5,628 nt of DNA, from the NCBI GenBank assembly GCA_014384685.1, contig JACNFL010000114.1:1-5628 (forward strand), written 5' to 3'. This DNA is from Methanobacteriota archaeon (GTDB lineage Archaea; Thermoplasmatota; Poseidoniia; Poseidoniales; Thalassarchaeaceae). The notes beneath the pieces were generated by a model. That model saw nothing but the letters and a program-made list of their open reading frames with translations. It was not told where the DNA came from and did no database searches. Positions 1-4,708 of the stretch are shown in pieces. Position numbers and translations under genes: made by a program. Within the stretch, counting starts at the first letter, position 1. Every line of letters begins with the position of its first letter.

Positions 1-1413
1 TACGAAGAGGTTTTAGAAGGTACAAGAGCTATTCGCAGAAGGCTCGCCGAAGGAGTTCGGTTAGAGGAGATAACTCACGAAAACAGAGTCTTTGAGGAAG
101 GTGATGTATTAGTTACTGAAATGACTACTCCCGATTGGGAACCACTAATGAAACAGGCATCATTGATTGTTACACGTAAAGGCGGAAGAACATCACATGC
201 CGCTATCATTGCCCGTGAATTTGGTATTCCAGCAATTGTTGGCTGTTCAGAAGCCATGGATTTAGAAAATTTGGCAACTGTCACTGGGAGTTGTGCTGAA
301 GGTGATACGGGATTCATCTACTCAGGGAACCATCCCTTTGAAATTGAAGAAATTGAAGTTGATTCAAATGTTAAATTGAATACCAAAATAAAGTTGAATG
401 TTGGGTTCCCAACAAAATCACTTGCCGATTCACAATTACCTGTTGATGGGGTTGGACTAGCAAGAATTGAATTCGTATTATCTGCTGAAGTTGGTATTCA
501 CCCACTTGCATTTGTACATCACCAAGAGTTGGTGCAATATCTTGAGACTAACGAGGTTGGACCTGGACTGCAACCGTATGTTGAGGCATTAGAAATTACT
601 GATGAATCCGTAATACAATCTGCGGTTGAAGCGGTTGAAAGACGAGCGTGTTCATACGAGGATAAACGCGGTCTATTCATCGATAAACTACGCGAAGGTG
701 TTGGCTTAATCTGTGCTGCATTCCATCCACGCCCTGTTCTTGTCAGACTTTCAGATTTCAAATCAAATGAATATCGTGAACTTCTAGGTGGCAGAATCTT
801 TGAACCAAATGAAGAGAATCCTATGATCGCATGGCGTGGAGCCTCACGATATCTTGATGGAAATTTCAAGCCAGCATTTGAAATGGAACTTGAAGCAATG
901 GCTTCGGTCAGGCATGACTTTGGATTGGATAATCTGCAGTTGATGGTGCCGTTTTGCCGCTCGCCCGAAGAGGGCGAGGCGGTCAAGAACCTACTCAATG
1001 AACACAATGTTGGACCTGACTCAAAAGTTCCTTTGTTCGTGATGGTGGAATTGCCATCCAACGTAATAGATGCTGAAAATTTCATAGAAAAAATGGAATT
1101 ATATGGGGGCTCAATCGGCTCCAACGATTTAGTTCAAACAATCTATGCAGTATCTAGAGATGACTTAGAGGGTTATCAGCATCCAGTTGATGCCCGCTCA
1201 CCAGCGGTGAAATCAATGATTCGAGATGCAGTTAGAAAATTCACTCAAGCCGGACTTGAAATTGGAATATGCGGCCAGGCACCATCCGACTACCCTGATG
1301 AATTCCCTGAATTCTTAATTGATTGCGGAATCTCAAGTATCTCTGTAACACCTGATACAGTGATGGCAGTAAGAATATCAATTGCAAAGGCAGAAGCGAA
1401 CTCAAATTCGTGA
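1..1413 (+). CDS. ppsA: Phosphoenolpyruvate synthase (pyruvate, water dikinase), C-terminal part, 5' truncated by window edge
   Basis: This cytosolic enzyme converts pyruvate, ATP and water to PEP, AMP and phosphate, the entry step of gluconeogenesis. The reading frame is open from base 1 and gives 470 residues. About 350 residues, holding the ATP-grasp domain, should lie upstream, so the ATG at 121 is internal. The phosphohistidine swivelling domain comes first, with GDVLVTEMTTPDW and GGRTSHAAIIARE; the phosphorylated His is residue 66. A PEP/pyruvate TIM barrel follows from about residue 130 to the end. Its recognisable active-site residues are R155 (GLARIEF), R249 (RLSDFKSNEY), E350 and D376 as likely Mg ligands (VELPSN, GSNDL), and C424 as proton donor (GICGQ). 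All are intact, so this part looks functional. The sequence resembles E. coli-type PpsA (SCAEGDTG, FEPNEENPM, SVTPDTV). About 27 extra residues lie between R155 and R249 compared with my memory of the E. coli protein. The gene converges on aIF2-beta with 13 bases between stops. Pyruvate phosphate dikinase is less likely because the motifs are PpsA-like. Confidence 0.95.
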   Translation, partial: YEEVLEGTRAIRRRLAEGVRLEEITHENRVFEEGDVLVTEMTTPDWEPLMKQASLIVTRKGGRTSHAAIIAREFGIPAIVGCSEAMDLENLATVTGSCAEGDTGFIYSGNHPFEIEEIEVDSNVKLNTKIKLNVGFPTKSLADSQLPVDGVGLARIEFVLSAEVGIHPLAFVHHQELVQYLETNEVGPGLQPYVEALEITDESVIQSAVEAVERRACSYEDKRGLFIDKLREGVGLICAAFHPRPVLVRLSDFKSNEYRELLGGRIFEPNEENPMIAWRGASRYLDGNFKPAFEMELEAMASVRHDFGLDNLQLMVPFCRSPEEGEAVKNLLNEHNVGPDSKVPLFVMVELPSNVIDAENFIEKMELYGGSIGSNDLVQTIYAVSRDDLEGYQHPVDARSPAVKSMIRDAVRKFTQAGLEIGICGQAPSDYPDEFPEFLIDCGISSISVTPDTVMAVRISIAKAEANSNS

Positions 1414-1426
1414 ATCAAACCAATGA

Positions 1427-1837
1427 TTAGAGTTTCACAGGGCGAGTTGCCCCACACGCTTGACACTTGAGAAGAGTTGTTCGGTCTTCTTTGATGAAAC
1501 TGGTATCAGGTGCGTTGCATTGGCCACATAAAATGAAGGTTTTTACATAATTACCCAATTTTTCACGGATTCTCTTGGGAGGGATTCTTCCCTTGAGTAA
1601 GACACGGCGGTCCTCTCTTGAGCCTGATGTACCTAGTTCATTTTGTAAGAAATGGTAAACATGGTTTCCATCTCTATCCATCATGTCAATGATATCACTA
1701 AAATTACGGATAATTGTCTGGCTACCTTCAATCAAAACATCTGGTTCTGGTAGTTTCCATCGTTCAGATGACGATAACTCCTGAGGTATTTTGTCGCGGG
1801 CTCGATTGAGAAGTGACTCATAGTCAAAGTCTGTCAT
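1427..1837 (-). CDS. eif2b: Translation initiation factor aIF2 subunit beta
   Basis: The 136-residue product is the beta subunit of the archaeal aIF2 heterotrimer, which brings initiator Met-tRNA to the small ribosomal subunit with the gamma GTPase and alpha. The N-terminal helix (about residues 4-20, DYESLLNRARDKIP) matches the segment that contacts gamma. The central alpha/beta domain contains EGSQTIIRNFSDI and FLQNELGTSG. The C-terminal zinc ribbon is complete, with C104-x2-C107 and C125-x2-C128. The length is typical of archaea, and the Lys-rich N-terminal extension of eukaryotic eIF2-beta is absent. I chose the ATG at 1837 because the family begins close to the Y-E-x-L-L segment; a GTG at 1873 would add 12 unconserved residues running into the divergent promoter region. 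No convincing Shine-Dalgarno sequence precedes it, so the mRNA may be leaderless. It diverges from dut and converges on ppsA. The symbol follows common archaeal usage. Confidence 0.95.
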   Translation of the reverse strand: MTDFDYESLLNRARDKIPQELSSSERWKLPEPDVLIEGSQTIIRNFSDIIDMMDRDGNHVYHFLQNELGTSGSREDRRVLLKGRIPPKRIREKLGNYVKTFILCGQCNAPDTSFIKEDRTTLLKCQACGATRPVKL

Positions 1838-1911
1838 TGAATTTGCCGACCTACGCCCCCCTGTTAAGCCCACCGTTAATTCAACAGCCTAGACGCGCCC
1901 CGCAGGTATTG
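1838..1911. promoter_or_regulatory. Divergent intergenic promoter region between aIF2-beta and dut
   Basis: These 74 bases must hold the promoters of both divergent genes unless one has an internal start. The AT-rich core GTTAATT at 1875-1881 lies 31-37 bases before the dut ATG and could be its TATA box. On the minus strand CTTAACAG (1868 to 1861) lies about 24-31 bases before the aIF2-beta ATG, a fitting place for the TATA box of a leaderless transcript. The two AT elements sit within an imperfect inverted repeat, CTGTTAA at 1861-1867 and TTCAACAG at 1880-1887. AGGT at 1904-1907 is only 4 bases from the dut start and is at best a weak ribosome binding site. Assignments rest on position and composition only. 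Confidence 0.4.
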
Positions 1912-2361
1912 ATGCGAGAGCAAGTGACGGTCCAATTTGTGAAAATTCATGCTGATGCTCAAGCACCAACTCAGGGATCATCACTAGCTGCTGGTTGGGA
2001 TTTGAGAGCCATTGCGGAAACTGTAGTTGGCTCAGGGACTTCTGTGAAGGTCAAAACCGGACTTAAAATCGCTATCCCTGCTGGATTTGAAGGACAAGTT
2101 CGGGCTCGCTCTTCGTTGGCCGCAAAAGGATTGATTTTACCTAACGCACCAGGTACTATAGATGCTGACTATCGAGGGGAATTGATGGTATTACTAACAT
2201 GGATTGGAGAAGGTGATTCTTACACCATACCCAAAGGTGAAAGAGTGGCACAACTGGTAATTTCCCAAGTCCCACAAGTCGCGTTTATCGAGGTTGACGA
2301 AGATGGGCTTGGTGACACCGAACGTGGTGAAGGTGGATTTGGTAGCACTGGAAGATTTTGA
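1912..2361 (+). CDS. dut: Deoxyuridine 5'-triphosphate nucleotidohydrolase (trimeric dUTPase)
   Basis: The enzyme hydrolyses dUTP to dUMP and pyrophosphate, keeping uracil out of DNA and supplying dUMP for thymidylate synthesis. The 149-residue product carries all five motifs of the homotrimeric dUTPase family: I AAGWDLRA (26-33), II ARSSLAAKG (65-73), III NAPGTIDADYRGE (78-90) with the likely catalytic Asp D84, IV KGERVAQLVI (108-117), and V RGEGGFGSTG (138-147), the C-terminal arm that closes over the nucleotide. It is normal length for the family and looks active. The motif V arm and GTIDADYRGE separate it from dCTP deaminase. I chose ATG 1912 because the in-frame extension back to 1813 is Pro/Leu-rich, unconserved, and antisense to the start of aIF2-beta. 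The sequence resembles bacterial dUTPases more than the divergent archaeal DCD/DUT forms, which hints at transfer but cannot be shown here. It shares a divergent promoter region with aIF2-beta and lies 108 bases before gfcR on the same strand. Confidence 0.95.
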   Translation: MREQVTVQFVKIHADAQAPTQGSSLAAGWDLRAIAETVVGSGTSVKVKTGLKIAIPAGFEGQVRARSSLAAKGLILPNAPGTIDADYRGELMVLLTWIGEGDSYTIPKGERVAQLVISQVPQVAFIEVDEDGLGDTERGEGGFGSTGRF

Positions 2362-2377
2362 TAGAGATTATACTGCT

Positions 2378-2403
2378 TTACCGTTGTTTTACAACAACCG
2401 TGA
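2378..2403. repeat. Imperfect inverted repeat / hairpin with GTTGTT arms in the dut-gfcR spacer
   Basis: GTTGTT (2383-2388) and AACAAC (2393-2398) form a perfect 6-bp stem with the loop TTAC. After one C/C mismatch the symmetry continues with C2381-G2400, A2380-T2401, a T-G wobble and T2378-A2403. A further GGTTGTT at 2409-2415 can pair with AACAACC at 2393-2399 (7 bp, 9-base loop), so two folds compete for the same middle strand. At DNA level these are three GTTGTT half-sites in + - + orientation. Either an operator cluster or alternating RNA structures is possible. There is no T-tract directly after it to suggest a simple terminator. Confidence 0.55.
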
Positions 2404-2418
2404 TACTAGGTTGTTTAA

Positions 2419-2435
2419 CACCGCCTATGGCGGTG
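2419..2435. repeat. GC-rich perfect hairpin between dut and gfcR
   Basis: CACCGCC and GGCGGTG form a perfect 7-bp stem around a TAT loop. It is much more GC-rich than its surroundings and ends 34 bases before the gfcR ATG. It could act at the end of the dut mRNA, but it is followed by GGGTTCATTATGG instead of a T-run, so it does not look like a rho-independent terminator. It could also be a palindromic protein-binding site upstream of the predicted gfcR TATA box. Confidence 0.5.
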
Positions 2436-2437
2436 GG

Positions 2438-2447
2438 TTCATTATGG
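2438..2447 (+). promoter_or_regulatory. Possible TATA box for gfcR-lysS
   Basis: TTCATTATGG is the most AT-rich stretch before gfcR and is centred about 27 bases upstream of its ATG. That is where an archaeal TATA element sits when transcription starts at or near the first codon. No Shine-Dalgarno sequence precedes gfcR, which also fits a leaderless mRNA. The match to the TATA consensus is weak. Confidence 0.3.
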
Positions 2448-2469
2448 TCCTGCTCATCCTTAAGTTTGA

Positions 2470-3048
2470 ATGGCATTGAGTGTTGATGAACTGAGGGATA
2501 GAGTCCTTGCTCTGCGAGAAGAGGGTTTGAATGACCAGCAAATTGCTGATGAAATGTCTATTTCAAAATCTACAATCACTTGGTTGCAAGGAAGTTCTGC
2601 ACCAGAGGCAAAGCCGGATGACGTTAGAATTGGTTGGAGATCAATCGGTGTTAGACCTCAACGAATTGATGCAATCGGGATGATTATGGCCGATATTATT
2701 GATGAACACCATCCTGAAGGAATTGATACCGTTGTAGGAATCAGCCTGAATGGAATTTTCTTCTCACAATCTGTTGCAGAACAAATTGGTGCTGAAGTTT
2801 CGATATTCCGAAGTGCGGTTGGTGAAAAAGGAGGGGCCTTATCCCACAAATACGCAAATGTCGGTGGAAGAAAAGTCGTAATCGTTGACGACCTTTTCAA
2901 TAGCGGAGAAACAATGCGAAGAGCAATTGAAGTCTTACAAAATGATGGCGCTGAAGTCGTTCTTTGCCTAGTCATGGTTAACAAGACCGAAAAGAATGAA
3001 ATCGCTGGAATCCCATTACGCGGTCTAATCAGAGCTGTCTCAGTCTAA
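2470..3048 (+). CDS. gfcR: GfcR-family transcriptional regulator (HTH plus phosphoribosyltransferase-like domain)
   Basis: The 192-residue protein joins a short N-terminal helix-turn-helix to an orotate-phosphoribosyltransferase-like domain, the layout of archaeal proteins once annotated as PyrE-like and now called GfcR. In Haloferax volcanii GfcR controls genes of sugar degradation. The HTH lies at about residues 5-40 (LREEGLNDQQIADEMSISKSTITWL). The PRT domain follows, with a hydrophobic strand VVGISLNG (88-95), the mobile-loop region around 114-130, and the PRPP-loop motif VVIVDDLFNSGET (136-148) with D140-D141. The protein probably senses a phosphorylated metabolite or PRPP and need not be catalytic; the HTH argues against a pyrimidine-biosynthesis PyrE. 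The start is certain because an in-frame TGA immediately precedes ATG 2470. It has no Shine-Dalgarno sequence and lies below two symmetric elements that could be autoregulatory. lysS follows after 13 bases, so the two are probably cotranscribed. Its regulon here is unknown; nearby ppsA is a possible target. Confidence 0.88.
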   Translation: MALSVDELRDRVLALREEGLNDQQIADEMSISKSTITWLQGSSAPEAKPDDVRIGWRSIGVRPQRIDAIGMIMADIIDEHHPEGIDTVVGISLNGIFFSQSVAEQIGAEVSIFRSAVGEKGGALSHKYANVGGRKVVIVDDLFNSGETMRRAIEVLQNDGAEVVLCLVMVNKTEKNEIAGIPLRGLIRAVSV

Positions 3049-3050
3049 GT

Positions 3051-3055
3051 AGGTG
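3051..3055 (+). promoter_or_regulatory. Ribosome binding site of lysS
   Basis: AGGTG lies 6 bases before the lysS ATG, inside the 13-base gap after the gfcR stop. It matches the GGAGGTGATC complement of the archaeal 16S 3' end. Its presence here, and absence before gfcR, fits lysS being translated as the internal gene of a gfcR-lysS transcript. Confidence 0.6.
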
Positions 3056-3061
3056 TGAGAG

Positions 3062-4636
3062 ATGCATTGGGCAGATGTCATCGCTGAGCGATTGGCAGCG
3101 CAAGGTGATTCCCATGTCATTGCTACGGGAATTACACCCTCAGGTCCAATCCATGTAGGAAACATGCGAGAAGTTCTGACCGCAGACCTAATTGTACGTG
3201 CGTGTGAAAGAATCGGGTTAGATGCAGAATTAATCTACATCGCAGATACAGCAGATCCACTTCGTAAAGTCTACCCCTTTCTCAAAGAACAGGAATATGG
3301 GCAACATGTTGGAAAGGCATTAGCGACGCTTCCATCTCCTGACGGCGATGGTAGTTATCCAGATTACTTTTTGACACCATTTTTCTCTGCCCTAAATGAT
3401 CTGGGTGTAGAATATCGTGTTGTAGATGTCTATCAAGCATACCTAGATGGGAAATACATTGAATCGGTAAAAACTGCAATCGATAATCGAGTGAAAATTC
3501 GTGATATAATTTCTGATGTTTCTCAACGTCCGCTAGACGATGATTGGTTTCCATACAATCCCACAGATGAAGATGGAAAAATGCATGGCATCAAAGTAAC
3601 CAACTGCGATTGGCCATGGGTTGAGTGGGTCGCAGAGGACGGCCGTACAGGTCGAACAAATATCGAAAAGGGTGGCGGGAAACTCCCCTGGAGGTTAGAT
3701 TGGCCGGCTCGTTGGGATTGGTTGGACATTACATTCGAAGGTTATGGCAAAGACCACTCCGCGGCAGGAGGTTCTTGGGATACTGGACAGCACCTAGCAC
3801 CTATTTTTGGCTCAGCACCACCTATGGGTATGATGTATGAATGGATCTATCTCAAAGGAAAAGGCGCGATGGCTAGTAGCAAAGGAAATACCGTGAGTGG
3901 AAAAGAACTCCTTGATATTGTACCACCAGAAATTATGCGATACCTCATTAGTCGTGTAAAACCGAGCAAACACATTGATTTTGACCCAGGTGAAGGTTTG
4001 ATTGCATTAGCCGATGAGTATGAGAGATTAGAGCAACGATACCACACAAAACTAAACAAAATTGTCCATAAAAGTCTAGATGAAAGCAATCGTAAAGAAC
4101 AGCAGTTGATTGACGAAGCTAGAAAATTTGAGTTGGCTCAGGGGGCCCGTTCAGGAACTAATTTTGATTCTAGCCTTGGAATCTCATTTAGTCACCTTTC
4201 AACCCTATGTCAGATTAAGTCACAAAATGAAGACTTACTTGCATCACTAGCAAGGACTCATGGCGTTGATGTGGAACAACCAGATAAGAGGTTAATTGAC
4301 CGAGTAAAAAGAATGAGAAATTGGGTTGATTCGGAGTGGTTTCCCGACAACGCGCGGATTCAGTTGGCAGATTCAATAAATTCCGCTGATTTCACCTCTG
4401 ATGAACTTGAATTTCTACAGATATTTTCTCAATTAATATCCGATTCTGAATGGGTTGAAGATAGCCTATTAACAACCATTAGAGAGGCCACTTCTAATTC
4501 TAAATTAGAGACACGTCAAGCGTTTACAACTCTTTACCAAGCCTTACTTAACAGAGATAGAGGACCAAAATTAGCAGCCCTTCTAGTTGAGTTGGGAGAA
4601 GACAATGTAAGTAACCTTCTTGACCAACTAAGTTAG
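3062..4636 (+). CDS. lysS: Class I lysyl-tRNA synthetase
   Basis: The enzyme charges tRNA-Lys with lysine using ATP. Class I LysRS is the usual form in most archaea and unrelated to the class II enzyme of most bacteria and eukaryotes. The 524-residue product starts with the Rossmann catalytic core: the HIGH-type motif is HVGN (31-34) in TPSGPIHVGNMREV, the family motif GKDHSAAGGSWDTG is at 229-242, and the KMSKS-type loop is AMASSKGN (269-276). From about residue 340 the helix-rich C-terminal part corresponds to the anticodon-binding alpha-helix cage, more divergent and typical in length. Only three cysteines occur (48, 182, 383) and none forms a CxxC pair. The insert regions near 93-110 and 165-200, which in Pyrococcus horikoshii bind zinc, read SPDGDGSYPDYF and TDEDG/EDGRTG, so the zinc sites appear to be lost. 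The first Lys of KMSKS is Ala. Start ATG 3062 is supported by AGGTG 6 bases upstream and by HIGH lying about 30 residues in. It is probably cotranscribed with gfcR. Confidence 0.96.
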   Translation: MHWADVIAERLAAQGDSHVIATGITPSGPIHVGNMREVLTADLIVRACERIGLDAELIYIADTADPLRKVYPFLKEQEYGQHVGKALATLPSPDGDGSYPDYFLTPFFSALNDLGVEYRVVDVYQAYLDGKYIESVKTAIDNRVKIRDIISDVSQRPLDDDWFPYNPTDEDGKMHGIKVTNCDWPWVEWVAEDGRTGRTNIEKGGGKLPWRLDWPARWDWLDITFEGYGKDHSAAGGSWDTGQHLAPIFGSAPPMGMMYEWIYLKGKGAMASSKGNTVSGKELLDIVPPEIMRYLISRVKPSKHIDFDPGEGLIALADEYERLEQRYHTKLNKIVHKSLDESNRKEQQLIDEARKFELAQGARSGTNFDSSLGISFSHLSTLCQIKSQNEDLLASLARTHGVDVEQPDKRLIDRVKRMRNWVDSEWFPDNARIQLADSINSADFTSDELEFLQIFSQLISDSEWVEDSLLTTIREATSNSKLETRQAFTTLYQALLNRDRGPKLAALLVELGEDNVSNLLDQLS

Positions 4637-4708
4637 TCTGGGAAAACTGCCTCCTTCAACACGCGTGAGCATTATGTTTGAAATGGGATGGGGTTGTGAA
4701 CGCATCCG
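4637..4708 (+). promoter_or_regulatory. Short spacer with possible promoter of the zinc-ribbon gene
   Basis: These 72 bases separate lysS from the last gene. GTTTGAAAT at 4676-4684 is centred about 29 bases before the ATG at 4709 and could be a TATA box for a leaderless or near-leaderless mRNA. No strong Shine-Dalgarno sequence is visible; GGGGTT at 4690-4695 is G-rich but poorly matched. I see no terminator-like T-run after lysS, so read-through from lysS is also possible. Confidence 0.25.

Noticed and set aside
519..1124. 201-codon reading frame on the minus strand within ppsA
   Set aside because: It is Ser-rich shadow coding opposite strongly conserved PEP synthase motifs, with no recognisable domain.
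121..1413. ATG at 121 as the start of PEP synthase
   Set aside because: The same frame is open back to base 1 and encodes GDVLVTE and upstream family sequence immediately before this Met; the gene is truncated by the window edge.
1413..1428. AATCA-AACCAA-TGATT palindrome between the convergent ppsA and aIF2-beta stops
   Set aside because: Only 5 bp, AT-rich, no T-run, and overlaps the stop codons; a bidirectional terminator cannot be supported.
1838..1873. GTG start at 1873 for aIF2-beta
   Set aside because: It adds 12 unconserved residues and runs through the probable promoter; ATG 1837 gives the expected archaeal N-terminus.
1813..1911. 33-residue N-terminal extension of dUTPase
   Set aside because: It is Pro/Leu/Ser-rich with no family similarity, overlaps the start of aIF2-beta in antisense, and would make the protein longer than normal; ATG 1912 fits the family.
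2294..2479. 61-codon reading frame spanning the dut end and gfcR spacer
   Set aside because: It overlaps the conserved dUTPase motif V in another frame and translates the hairpins; no family features or ribosome binding site.
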